From Beijerinckiaceae bacterium (GTDB lineage: Bacteria; Pseudomonadota; Alphaproteobacteria; Rhizobiales; Beijerinckiaceae): a stretch of 64,000 nucleotides of DNA. Numbering within the stretch: position 1 is the stretch's first letter; each line of letters begins with the position of its first letter. Location of the stretch: positions 1 through 64,000 of the forward strand of contig JAUXWZ010000064.1 of assembly GCA_030684835.1 (NCBI GenBank), given 5' to 3'. The notes beneath the pieces were generated by a model. The model was not told the origin of the DNA and ran no database searches. It worked only from the letters and a program-made list of their open reading frames with translations. Made by a program: the position numbers and the translations under genes. Positions 25,308-34,144 of the stretch are shown here, piece by piece.

Positions 25308-26075
25308 TCAGTCGCGCCGGAAAATCACGCTCGCCAGCCAGCCGATCAACAGGGCGATAAGCGAGGTCGCCGCTCCGTAGAGGATCGGCGAGCGGTGGGC
25401 TGCTTCCGCAACCCATTGCTCGACGGCGTCTTTTGACACGGTGAACTTGAGGTTCGAGCGCGCAGCAAGGGCGCCATCTGAAAACAGCGCGACTTCAACG
25501 TCGTAAGGCCCGAGCGGAACTGCGCCCGGAAGATCGATGTCGGCTCTGAAGACCAACGGCGTGATGAAGCGGACCTTGTCGTCGCCCTCCAAAAACAAGC
25601 CCTGCTGCCGACGTATGCGCTGCATGGCGTCGCGGAACACCGGATCGTTGGCGGCCCGCGATGCGGCTTGCGGGGGAATGAGCGCATCGACGCCGATGCG
25701 CAGATCGTCGCGCACTTCCGCTTGCGCAATGCGGTTAAGGGGCCGGTTCGACAGGATCGAAATAAAGGCGGGAATGGCGATGTAGCGGCGCGCGTCGAGA
25801 TTGAGCCACATGAGCCCCCACTTCTCCTTGCGCCGCACGGTGACAGCCCCTCGAGGCCCGCGAACGGTGATCACGATGTCGTAACCATCCTTCGGGCGCA
25901 CGGCGTTGCCAGGCTCGATGACGCCAAACAGGGCGATGCGTTCGCCTGTGAAGTTCGACAGGATCGGCACGTTCTCGGTGGAGAGCGTCGCCACAATCGA
26001 TTGGGCCTGCGCGGGCAAGGTGACGAGCAGCGTCAACAACCACGCGACGGCAAAAGCGGGCAAGCGCGCGATCAT
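25308..26075 (-). CDS. TIGR02186 family membrane-anchored protein
   Basis: The protein has 255 residues: a signal peptide (MIARLPAFAVAWLL, cleavage near AQAQS), a long periplasmic beta-rich domain (LSTENVPILSNFTGERIALFG and ITVRGPRG), and a C-terminal membrane helix (about 230-250) with a short basic tail. This matches the alphaproteobacterial family TIGR02186, which is usually encoded beside a TauE/SafE exporter, as here. Its start overlaps the exporter stop by four bases. The function is unknown; it may be an accessory to the exporter. Confidence 0.85.
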   Translation of the reverse strand: MIARLPAFAVAWLLTLLVTLPAQAQSIVATLSTENVPILSNFTGERIALFGVIEPGNAVRPKDGYDIVITVRGPRGAVTVRRKEKWGLMWLNLDARRYIAIPAFISILSNRPLNRIAQAEVRDDLRIGVDALIPPQAASRAANDPVFRDAMQRIRRQQGLFLEGDDKVRFITPLVFRADIDLPGAVPLGPYDVEVALFSDGALAARSNLKFTVSKDAVEQWVAEAAHRSPILYGAATSLIALLIGWLASVIFRRD

Positions 26076-26995
26076 CGCCCCGTCTCCGTCTGTGTGGCCG
26101 AGAATGGTTCGCGCGGCGGCGTGAAAACATCGGTGGCGAAGCGCACGGCGACGATGAGAATGAGCAGGCCAAGCATCAGGCGGAAGTATTCCCCGCGGAG
26201 ATTCGCGCCCGCGCGCGCGCCAAACTGCGCGCCGAAAACGCCGCCCACCATCAGCAGAAGCGCGAGAAAAAGATCGACCGACTGGTTTGTAGCCGAATGG
26301 AAGATTGTCGCCGCGATCATCGTGAACAGGATCTGGAACAGGCTCGTTCCAACGACGATATTAGCGGGCACGCGAAAAATATAAATCAGGGCGGGCACCA
26401 GTATGAACCCGCCGCCGATGCCAAGAACGGCGCCCGCAAAGCCGATGAGCATCGCAACGCCCACAAGTGGGATCGCGCTGACGTACAGGCCCGCGCGGTT
26501 GAAGCGCATCTTGAGTGGAAGGCCTTCAAACCAGCGATGACGGCCCGCAATTCGGTTTGCTGCGTTCTTGTCGTTCTTGCGCCACGCCGCCCTCGCGCTT
26601 TCCCACGTCACCAGCGTGCCGACAGTGCCCATCAGGACGACATAGGACAGCGTGATTACGGTATCCAGCTGGCCGACGCGCCGCATTTGGTTGAAGAACA
26701 GCACGCCCAAAACCGTGCCGACAAGTCCGCCGGCGAGCAGCACATATGCAAGTTTGAAATCGATCGCGCGGCGCCGCCAGTAGGCAAGCGAGCCGGTCAT
26801 GGACGAGGCGGCGATCTGCGGCCCTTGTGTTGCGACAGCGACGGCCGCCGGAATGCCCACAAAGATCAATAGCGGCGTCAGCAGAAATCCGCCGCCGATG
26901 CCGAACATGCCCGAGATGAACCCGACCGCCATGCCCATCCCCAGAATGAGGAACATGTCGACGGGCATTTCTGCAATGGGCAAGTAGATTTCCAC
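26072..26995 (-). CDS. TauE/SafE family sulfite/anion exporter
   Basis: This 307-residue membrane protein of the TSUP (TauE/SafE) family has about eight helices arranged as two repeats. Each repeat begins with the family signature: MFGIGGGFLLTPLLIF near residue 30 and VLGIGGGFILVPALIY near residue 190. Members move sulfite, sulfoacetate or other small anions across the inner membrane. The gene is translationally coupled to the TIGR02186 gene. Substrate is not evident here. Confidence 0.88.
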   Translation of the reverse strand: MEIYLPIAEMPVDMFLILGMGMAVGFISGMFGIGGGFLLTPLLIFVGIPAAVAVATQGPQIAASSMTGSLAYWRRRAIDFKLAYVLLAGGLVGTVLGVLFFNQMRRVGQLDTVITLSYVVLMGTVGTLVTWESARAAWRKNDKNAANRIAGRHRWFEGLPLKMRFNRAGLYVSAIPLVGVAMLIGFAGAVLGIGGGFILVPALIYIFRVPANIVVGTSLFQILFTMIAATIFHSATNQSVDLFLALLLMVGGVFGAQFGARAGANLRGEYFRLMLGLLILIVAVRFATDVFTPPREPFSATQTETGR

Positions 26996-27123
26996 GCGAT
27001 CTTTCCAGACGATCTTTCCAGGGATCTCTCCAGGCGCCCAAACAGACGCTCCCTTGCCTCCCGACCGGCTTTCTTGACCGGCTTGAGGTCTAGAAGCAGT
27101 CGGGACGCGCGCGCGTCAATGCG

Positions 27124-30100
27124 TCAACGTGTCTGAAGCGAAGAAAATTTCGGCGCACGAGATGCGGTCGGCTTTGCCGGGCTCTGCTCGGGCGCGGTCG
27201 CCCAGCCGCCTTCCGGGTCGAGCGGCTCGTTCGCTGCGGGGATCAAAGGCTTCGCGCGCTGCGCCTTCGCTGTAGCTTGCGCGCGCGCAAGTTGCGCAGC
27301 GTCCAGACGTCCCGCGACCTCCTTGAGCTTGGCGCCAGCGTCCGCGTCGCCTTGCGTCGAGGCCGCCAGGAACCAGACATAGCTTTCAACGAGGTCTTGT
27401 GGAACGCCTAGGCCGCGTGCGCTCAGAATTGCGAGATTGTACTGGCTGTCACGAACGCCGTGCTCGGCGGCGCGTTTGAACCAGCGCGCTGCGGCCGCGT
27501 AATCGGGCTTGCCATCAGCGCCGCCGTCAGCCAGCAAAGCGCCAAGGTTATGCATGGCCTTCACGTTGCCGCTCTCTGCGGCCACGACATAAAGGGCGCG
27601 CGCACGCTCGGAATCGCGCGGTGCGCCAATGCCTTTTTCGTAAACCACGCCCAGGCGATATTGCGCTGGCGGAAAGTTTTGGTCAGCCGCCTTGGTCAAC
27701 CATTCGATCGCCTTGGCCTGATCGCGAGGGCCATTGCGGCCCTCCGCGAAGCGCACGCCAAGCTCATACTGCGCGTGAACGTCTCCGGCAGCTGCAAGTT
27801 TGAAAGGATCGCGAGGGCTTGCGGGCGCAATTCCCCGCGCCGAGCTGTTGACGGGCACGCTTGCGACGGGCGTCATGTCCGCAAGCGGCGCTGTTTGCGC
27901 AAAGCGGTCTGGTGGCGGCGAAACTGCGCCAAGCTGCGGGCTTTCCGCACGCGCGGCTCTCTTTTCCGGCTGTTGCGCAGAGGTTGGAGCTGTGTTCTCG
28001 GCTGTCCGCGCCGACCGCGCCTTTTCCGTTTGATAGAACATGCTGGCGCCCTGCAGCGCGCCCAGAACGACGACAAGGCCAGTCAGCCCAGCCGCAGTCG
28101 TGGAGCGCTTGCGTCCGCTAAAGAGCGCCTTGAGGCCAAATCCACCGCCAGGCTTTTTTGTCTGCTGCGCTTCGGCCTCCGCAGCGGCCGCCCGCGCCCG
28201 GGCGCGGGCTTCGTCAAGCAATTGATTGCCGGTCGTGCCGCCTTCGCGCGCCCCGCCAACGCTTTGCTGCGCGCGTCGCACGGCGGCGATGAAATTGGCT
28301 TGGGCGTCGGCCAGCTCCGGCGCGGCTTCGGCGCCCTCCGGCTGAAGGGGCGCATCGAGGGCCGCATCCATTGCGCTGACGCTGGCCGGCGGTAGCGAAT
28401 TCGAAGCGGAAGCGCTCGGCTGCTGAGTGAGAGCGGTGGCGACCACGTCGCGCGGGGAGGGTTTGCCAGAGCCGGGCTCAAGCAGGAAATCCTCAAAAGC
28501 CGGGCCGCTAATTTTTGCCGCTGTCGGCGCTTGCGGGTGGCGGCGCACGGCGTCCGACGCAGCGCGTTCAGCGACGACAGGCGGCGCGGCGCGCTGCGCT
28601 TCGGCGGCTGGCGCGCTTGCTTTGGGAGCCGCAGGCATCGGTGACGCGACGGGCGCGGGCTCTGGCGCTGGCTGTTCGCTAAACTGGGGCGGTCCGAAAT
28701 TGAGTTCGACGGACGGCTTGTAATTTTCCGTCTCGCGGTACCCCGGCATGGACGCTGACGGCAGGCTCGCCTTCGAGACGGCCACTGGCGCACTCGCCTT
28801 TGGCGCCTGGTCGATTTCGTCCTCGAGCATTGCGAGGCGGTCGACGACCTTTTCGAGCGTTTCGTGAACGGCGTTCAGCGTTGCGTGCGTGCGCTTGTCA
28901 GACACGCTGTGGAGCGAGCGCAGATCGGCGATTTCCCGCTCGAGCGAGTGGGGGACGGCGCTGTTGGACTCGGAGCGTAGCTGCTCCATCTGATCCTGAA
29001 TGTCATCGAGCGTGCGTTCGAGCTTCGCCAGGTTCGCATCGCTGGCTTTTTCCATCCGCTGCGAAAGGGCCGCAATCTGGTCTTCAAGACCGCGCATGGC
29101 GCTCTGGTCGCTATCGCCTCGCAGCGCCGCGTCCATTCGGTCAGCGATTTGCGCCAACGCCAGCTTGATGTCGCGCACGTCCGAAGTTGAGGCGGACGGA
29201 TCTTCAATCCGGGATGCAAGATCGTGAACCAGGGATTCAAGACGCGCCGTGTCGAGTTCGGCTGTAACCGGGGCCTCGAGCTTCTGGGCCACGTCGGCGA
29301 GCCGCCGTTCGATGGCGACGAGCGTCTCGCCGGTCACGCCGCTTCGAAGGGTGGAGTCAAATCGTTCGATAAGGAGCCGGACTGTTTCCTGAACCTGGTC
29401 GGCTGCTGTGATGGGCAGCGGATTGTCGAGGCGCTCCGAAATCGACGCGAGGGACGATTCAATGCGCGCGAGGTCAATCTGCTGGACATTTGGCGTGGGC
29501 GCCGCGAGGTCGAGGCGCGCGGCGACGCGCGAAATCTGATCTTCAAGCGCAGACACGTACGCTGGCTCAGCGCCCGCTCCGACGGCTTGATCAATCTTCG
29601 CCATCAACTGGCCCACGAGCTCGCGCATTTCAGCCGACCCGACGGCCGGGCGCGCTTGCTCTGTGCGCGCTTGCAGCGCGGCAATCATCTCTTCAAGCTT
29701 GCGGTTGTCTGGCGCGCGTTCCGCAAGGTCGCTGTGCATGACGTCAAGTCGCTTGCCCAGCCGGTCGAAGTGCGCGTCGATGTCCGTGCGCGAGGCGGCC
29801 TGATCAAGCTTGCGCGCCAGCGCGTCCATCCGCCCGTCCAGCGCTTTGACGGCCTTAATGGGATTCTGCGTTTCCAGGTCAGCGCGGATCTGCGTGACAG
29901 AATTGACGATGGCGTCGAGTCCGGCGCTTGTTGCGCCGCGTTCAGCGATGCGATCAAGGCGCGCGCCAAGATCGCCGATCCGTTTTTCCAGCGCCTGAAA
30001 CTCCGGCCGCTTGGCGGTTGCAGCCTCGAGCATCTCGCGGATGTCGCGGCTGTGCTCCAGCAGGGCTTCAACCGCATCCGGATCGATGCGCGCTTCAGCA

Positions 30101-31008
30101 AGGGCGTCGACATTGCGCACGAGAGCGCCAATGCGTTTTTCAATGGCCTCGAGCGCCGCTGTCGGCGCCGCGCCGAGCACGGAGCGCTTGAGATCGCCAA
30201 CCAGCAATTCAACCGGGGCGAGAAATTCTTCGACAAGGCCAGAGGTGCGCGCTTCCGACAGGCGCCTTGAGAGATCGCCAATCGCAGATTCTATGTGCTC
30301 GATCGAGTCGCGGGGCGCGAGCGTCGTCAGGCCGCGCGAGATCTGCGCAACTTCGCGCCGAAGAGTCTCAACGTCCTCCGCGCTGGCGCTCTCGACGGTT
30401 TCACGCTGCAACTCGGCAAGCGCCTTCGTGACCTTCGCAAGCTCGATTTTCAGCGGCGGATAGGCCGGATTATCATGTCGCGAACTGGAAACCAGCGGGC
30501 GCTGCGGGCTGTCAAGTTCGTTCTGCCGCTCAGCGATATCGTCAATCGCCTCGTCGATGGAAAACCGCGCGCGCGCAATAGAGGGGCGCGCGGAGACGCG
30601 CTCGCGGTGCGGGCGCCTGGAAACGACTTCAAGAGACTCTTCAGCGCGCGGGTCAACTGGATTGACGTCTTCCAGTTCTGCGACAGCGGTTGTTATGCGG
30701 CGCCAGACGCGGTCGTCGGGCTCGCGGGCCTCGCTTTTACGGTTGGCGATGCGGTCGGCGTAGGTGTCGGCCCGGCGTGATCCCTCGGTCGCGGCGCGTA
30801 GCCGCGTCAAGCGGCGCGCGACCGCGTAAGCGCGCTCATCGTCGTTGAGGTCGGTGACTGACACGCGGCTGTCTGCGGCATGAATTCGCCAAGTTTCATC
30901 GAGCCAGTCCTGCAGCGAAAGTCCAGCGCGCCGGGCGGCTGTCTGTGCCGCGCCCCGCACGTTGAAGTCCGTTTCCTTAGTGCTCCAGGAACTCGCTCTG
31001 TTCATCAT
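27124..31008 (-). CDS. podJ: PodJ-like polar localisation protein with SEL1 repeats
   Basis: A protein of about 1294 residues. The N-terminus (SSWSTKETDFNVRGAAQTAARRAGLSLQDWLDE) matches alphaproteobacterial PodJ-type factors. Residues about 190-780 are long coiled coils with many EKRIGDL-like heptads, followed by a Pro/Ala-rich linker. One membrane helix (about 970-990, GLTGLVVVLGALQGASMFY) separates this cytoplasmic part from a periplasmic C-terminus with four SEL1/TPR-like repeats (such as AQYELGVRFAEG and AQYRLGVVYEKG). PodJ recruits polarity and cell-cycle proteins to one pole. Starts at 31008, 31005 and 31026 are possible, and none has a strong ribosome site. Confidence 0.82.
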   Translation of the reverse strand: MMNRASSWSTKETDFNVRGAAQTAARRAGLSLQDWLDETWRIHAADSRVSVTDLNDDERAYAVARRLTRLRAATEGSRRADTYADRIANRKSEAREPDDRVWRRITTAVAELEDVNPVDPRAEESLEVVSRRPHRERVSARPSIARARFSIDEAIDDIAERQNELDSPQRPLVSSSRHDNPAYPPLKIELAKVTKALAELQRETVESASAEDVETLRREVAQISRGLTTLAPRDSIEHIESAIGDLSRRLSEARTSGLVEEFLAPVELLVGDLKRSVLGAAPTAALEAIEKRIGALVRNVDALAEARIDPDAVEALLEHSRDIREMLEAATAKRPEFQALEKRIGDLGARLDRIAERGATSAGLDAIVNSVTQIRADLETQNPIKAVKALDGRMDALARKLDQAASRTDIDAHFDRLGKRLDVMHSDLAERAPDNRKLEEMIAALQARTEQARPAVGSAEMRELVGQLMAKIDQAVGAGAEPAYVSALEDQISRVAARLDLAAPTPNVQQIDLARIESSLASISERLDNPLPITAADQVQETVRLLIERFDSTLRSGVTGETLVAIERRLADVAQKLEAPVTAELDTARLESLVHDLASRIEDPSASTSDVRDIKLALAQIADRMDAALRGDSDQSAMRGLEDQIAALSQRMEKASDANLAKLERTLDDIQDQMEQLRSESNSAVPHSLEREIADLRSLHSVSDKRTHATLNAVHETLEKVVDRLAMLEDEIDQAPKASAPVAVSKASLPSASMPGYRETENYKPSVELNFGPPQFSEQPAPEPAPVASPMPAAPKASAPAAEAQRAAPPVVAERAASDAVRRHPQAPTAAKISGPAFEDFLLEPGSGKPSPRDVVATALTQQPSASASNSLPPASVSAMDAALDAPLQPEGAEAAPELADAQANFIAAVRRAQQSVGGAREGGTTGNQLLDEARARARAAAAEAEAQQTKKPGGGFGLKALFSGRKRSTTAAGLTGLVVVLGALQGASMFYQTEKARSARTAENTAPTSAQQPEKRAARAESPQLGAVSPPPDRFAQTAPLADMTPVASVPVNSSARGIAPASPRDPFKLAAAGDVHAQYELGVRFAEGRNGPRDQAKAIEWLTKAADQNFPPAQYRLGVVYEKGIGAPRDSERARALYVVAAESGNVKAMHNLGALLADGGADGKPDYAAAARWFKRAAEHGVRDSQYNLAILSARGLGVPQDLVESYVWFLAASTQGDADAGAKLKEVAGRLDAAQLARAQATAKAQRAKPLIPAANEPLDPEGGWATAPEQSPAKPTASRAPKFSSLQTR

Positions 31009-31165
31009 GCGCTCGCTGGGGGGCATCGCCCGCCATTTGGATACTTGAACCGGCAATGCGACGCGTGCGCCCCTGTACCGAACCTTCTGGCCAGTGTTTC
31101 TTAACGTAGTAAACGTCAGGTTAACTTTTTGGCCGAAGGCGCCTGATCGCCGCCCGCGAATTCTG

Positions 31166-31199
31166 CAACTTGAGGTTGTATTCAACTTGAGGTTGTATT
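31166..31199. repeat. Tandem 17-bp direct repeat in the podJ-merR divergent region
   Basis: CAACTTGAGGTTGTATT occurs twice, head to tail and without mismatch (31166-31182 and 31183-31199). Each unit has a partial dyad (CAAC...GTTG). The half-site CTTGAGG resembles the half-site bound by SoxR-type MerR proteins (CCTCAAG). It lies 77 bases before the merR start and 158 bases before podJ, so it is a good candidate operator. Confidence 0.7.
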
Positions 31200-31275
31200 A
31201 ACGTTGCGTTGTGCCGATGCGTCGCGGGCAGGGCTCCGAGGGGGCCGGCGACAAGATCGGGCCAAGGGCAGATTG

Positions 31276-31719
31276 ATGATCCAGCGCTCTGAGTTCAAAG
31301 ACGTCGCAGAAACCGCGCCGATTCCCGAGACCGACCGTTTTTCCAAAGAATACTGGACCATCGGCCAAATGGCCGGTCATTTTGATGTCAGTCTGCGGAC
31401 ACTTCGCTTTTATGAAGATCGGGGCCTCATATCCCCATTGCGTCACGGCGCGACCCGCTTTTACGGCGCGGAATGCCGTCGCACCCTGGAACGTGTGCTG
31501 CGCGCAAAAAAACTTGGGTTCACGCTCGCGCGTATCCAAAGATTGCTCCTTAATAATGCGGAGGCGGGAATTGCGGAATCGCTGGCGCCCGGTGAAATTG
31601 CCGCGCAACTTTCAGTCCTCGAGCGACAGAAGGCCAATCTCGATCAGGCGATCATGGACCTTCGCGCCGCCCATGCGCACGTTGGCGGCGAAGGCCAGCT
31701 GATGGCCCGCGCGGGCTAA
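31276..31719 (+). CDS. MerR-family transcriptional regulator
   Basis: This 147-residue regulator has the N-terminal MerR winged helix (YWTIGQMAGHFDVSLRTLRFYEDRGL at about 26-51, continuing HGATRFYG) and a coiled-coil dimerisation helix (about 100-130). It has no C-terminal Cys cluster, so it is neither a metal sensor nor SoxR. The short C-terminus gives no hint of a ligand. It is divergent from podJ, with a 17-bp tandem repeat in between that may be its own operator. A long hairpin follows its stop codon. Confidence 0.85.
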   Translation: MIQRSEFKDVAETAPIPETDRFSKEYWTIGQMAGHFDVSLRTLRFYEDRGLISPLRHGATRFYGAECRRTLERVLRAKKLGFTLARIQRLLLNNAEAGIAESLAPGEIAAQLSVLERQKANLDQAIMDLRAAHAHVGGEGQLMARAG

Positions 31720-31725
31720 CCCAAC

Positions 31726-31761
31726 ACGCCGGCCAGGGCCGACACGGCCCCTGACCGGCGT
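31726..31761 (+). terminator. Long hairpin after merR, probable terminator
   Basis: The arms ACGCCGGCCAGGGCC and GGCCCCTGACCGGCGT pair almost completely (one G:T pair and one bulge) around the loop GACAC. It starts seven bases after the merR stop. The following bases (TATCAC) hold few T residues, so termination may be inefficient. Confidence 0.6.
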
Positions 31762-31981
31762 TATCACGCATGTGCAGGCCTATAGCCTTCTGCGAACCGG
31801 AGATGCGACGCCGCAGCGTCCGATTTTGACGGTCTGCCAAATTTCTGCAGCCATTGTGAGCAGTCGGCCATCGCGTCATGCAACGAGAAGATTAGCACGG
31901 GCCGCGCGCTGCATGGGCTTGGTTCTCACTTGACTCCCGCCCGCTTCCCGCGCCAATCCAGACGGCGCGACGGAGGCTCAA

Positions 31982-32608
31982 TTGGCTCGCAACTTGTCTT
32001 ATTATTTTTCACTGGTGAGCCCATGGGCTTATCTGGGACACGCGGAACTTGAACGGATCGCGCGCGCCCGCGACGTTGTGATCGACTATCGGCCCGTCAA
32101 TCTGATGGATCTGTTTCCCGAAACGGGCGGCCTGCCGTTGCCAAAGCGGCATCCGTCCCGACAGACGTACCGGTTCGTGGAGATGCAGCGCTGGCGCGAA
32201 GCGCGGGACGTGCCGTTGGTGTTGCGGCCAAAATACTGGCCGTTCGATTTCAAACTTGCCGATCGCGCGATGTTGATGGCGAGCGGGCTCGGCGATCAAC
32301 GCGCAGTGCATCTGCTAATCGCCTTCGCTTTTCGCGCCGTGTGGGTTGAGGAGCGCAATCTCGCGGACGAGGCGACGCTCGCCGAGATCGCCACGACTGC
32401 GGGCTTTGACGCAAGCAAGCTCATCGAGGCCGCCCGCTCGGACGCCGCAGGAAGCGCCTATGCAGCCAATTTCGAGCGCGCGCGACAAGATGGCGTGTTT
32501 GGATCGCCGTCTTACGTGCTCGACGGCGAAGTGTTCTGGGGACAGGATCGACTTGGCATGCTGGATGCTGCGCTTGTCTCTGGGCGCGCGCCTTATCTTG
32601 ACGCCTGA
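31982..32608 (+). CDS. 2-hydroxychromene-2-carboxylate isomerase family protein (DsbA fold)
   Basis: The protein has 208 residues and a thioredoxin/DsbA-like kappa-GST fold. It begins LSYYFSLVSPWAYLGH, where the Ser in the active-site turn replaces Cys, as in glutathione-dependent isomerases. GVFGSPSYVLDGEVFWGQDR is the conserved C-terminal segment. NahD-type enzymes isomerise an intermediate of naphthalene breakdown, but many relatives have other unknown substrates. The start is TTG 31982 with GGAGG upstream. An OYE flavoprotein gene follows after 36 bases, so both may handle electrophilic or aromatic compounds. Confidence 0.85.
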   Translation: MARNLSYYFSLVSPWAYLGHAELERIARARDVVIDYRPVNLMDLFPETGGLPLPKRHPSRQTYRFVEMQRWREARDVPLVLRPKYWPFDFKLADRAMLMASGLGDQRAVHLLIAFAFRAVWVEERNLADEATLAEIATTAGFDASKLIEAARSDAAGSAYAANFERARQDGVFGSPSYVLDGEVFWGQDRLGMLDAALVSGRAPYLDA

Positions 32609-32644
32609 AGTTACGAACAAAAAAGAATCATGGGAGACATCTGA

Positions 32645-33757
32645 ATGCAGCCGGCCCTTTTTACGCCTATCAAAATCGGCCCCATCGAGGCTTCGAACCG
32701 CATCGTGATTTCGCCAATGTGCATGTATGCGGCCGAGGACGGCACTGCGAGCGACTTCCACATTCAGCATGTCATGCGCTTCGCCATGTCCGGCGCGGGT
32801 CTGTCCGTACTTGAAGCCACCGGCGTGACGCCCGATGGCCGCATTTCGCCCGCGTGCCTTGGCCTGTGGTCAGACGAAAACGAGCGCGCGTTGGCCCATG
32901 TCCTCGCCTCGGCCCGCCGTTGGGGCTTGCCTGACGCCAAGATCGGCATCCAGCTGTGTCATGCTGGCCGCAAGGGCTCGACGCCGCTGCCATGGGAGCG
33001 CGGCGGCATGCTGACGCCGGAGAAAGGCGCGTGGCAAACGCTTGCGCCCTCGGCAATCGCCTCTGGCGAAGGCCAGCCCATGCCGCGCGAGATGACCGGC
33101 CAGGACATCAAGGACGTTATCCGCGCCTTTGCGCACGCCTCGCGCAGAGCTGCGCGCATCGGGTTTGACGTCATCGAGATGCACGCCGCGCACGGATATC
33201 TGCTGCACCAGTTCCACTCGCCGATGTCCAACAAGCGCACCGACGAATGGGGCGGCGACGAAGAGGGGCGTCTGCGCTTCCCCGTCGCGGTGGCCGAGGC
33301 CATGCGTGAGGCGACGCCCAAGCACGTCGCTCTTGGCGCACGAATCACAAGCACCGATTTCGTAGAGGGCGGCCTGACCGTTGACGACGCCGTGCGCTTG
33401 GCGCGGGAGCTGAAAGCGCGCGGTTTCGACTACGTCTGCGTCAGTTCTGGCAACATCGTGCAAGGCGGTCGCCCTGCCGCGGGCCCCGGTTTCAACATCG
33501 AGCGGGCCGCGAAAGTGAAGGCCGAATCGGGCCTCCTGACCCGCACGGTGGGCTTCATCGCCGGTCCGCAAATGGCCGAGGAGGCGATTTCGTCGGGCGC
33601 AGTCGATCAGGTCGCGCTGGCTCGCGCCTTTCTGGATGATCCGAACTGGGCGATTCATGCGGCGGAGCGACTCGGAGTCCCCTTACAGGGCTCCCGCCAT
33701 TACGCCCGCGTCGGGCCCGGAGCGTGGCCGGCGGCCTCCGTCAGCCGAGCTTTCTGA
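32645..33757 (+). CDS. NADH:flavin oxidoreductase, YqjM-like old yellow enzyme
   Basis: A protein of 370 residues with an FMN-binding TIM barrel. Family motifs are RIVISPMCMYAAEDG near the start (with the Cys characteristic of YqjM-type enzymes), QLCHAGRKGS, the catalytic HAAHGYLLHQFHSP segment, NKRTDEWGG and GRARF-like VALARAFLDDPNW near the end. OYE enzymes reduce activated C=C bonds using NAD(P)H. It lies 36 bases after the isomerase gene, and the context points to metabolism or detoxification of unsaturated carbonyl compounds. Confidence 0.92.
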   Translation: MQPALFTPIKIGPIEASNRIVISPMCMYAAEDGTASDFHIQHVMRFAMSGAGLSVLEATGVTPDGRISPACLGLWSDENERALAHVLASARRWGLPDAKIGIQLCHAGRKGSTPLPWERGGMLTPEKGAWQTLAPSAIASGEGQPMPREMTGQDIKDVIRAFAHASRRAARIGFDVIEMHAAHGYLLHQFHSPMSNKRTDEWGGDEEGRLRFPVAVAEAMREATPKHVALGARITSTDFVEGGLTVDDAVRLARELKARGFDYVCVSSGNIVQGGRPAAGPGFNIERAAKVKAESGLLTRTVGFIAGPQMAEEAISSGAVDQVALARAFLDDPNWAIHAAERLGVPLQGSRHYARVGPGAWPAASVSRAF

Positions 33758-34144
33758 CAATTTCCGGGGGCGGTTAACGCTGCCTCCCTCATGGATCGTT
33801 GAAAACAATCAGCTTTTGACTCACGTGGTCAAGGTTAAGCACGTCTGCGGCCCTGCTGGCGGCTTTTTCCGCGTGCGTCAGGGGCGGCTGAGGCGCTATG
33901 AAGAGGGCGGTTACGAGGTCCCCTCTAAGACAACGTAGCCGGGCGGGGACGGACCCAGGCAAAAAGCCCGTCCCCGCCACATCGCGCCGCCATCGCGCTC
34001 CGCCCTCCATTTTGCGAGCCAGTGCGCGCCGCACGCCCATTCTGATCCAGCGCGCGTTCGAACGCGCGTTTGCGCAGGCTTGACACAGCGTCGCCCGCGC
34101 ATCCCTATGCGCGCAGAAATCATCAGATGGGGAAACACGCGAAA
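33758..34144. other. Intergenic region with a strong hairpin
   Basis: There is no gene I can support in these 387 bases. The main feature is a perfect 11-bp inverted repeat (GGCGGGGACGG at 33942-33952 with CCGTCCCCGCC at 33968-33978) around a 15-base loop that contains AAAAA. No T-run follows on the plus strand. It may end transcription from the OYE gene or protect an mRNA end. The promoter of the downstream DHPD-like gene should lie between the hairpin and 34145. Confidence 0.5.

Noticed and set aside
27460-28395. 311-residue frame opposite podJ
   Set aside because: It is a shadow of the PodJ C-terminal region and resembles no known protein. Similar shadows occur at 29224-30270.
32870-33658. 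262-residue reverse frame opposite the OYE gene
   Set aside because: The OYE gene on the plus strand is unmistakable, and this frame has no domain.
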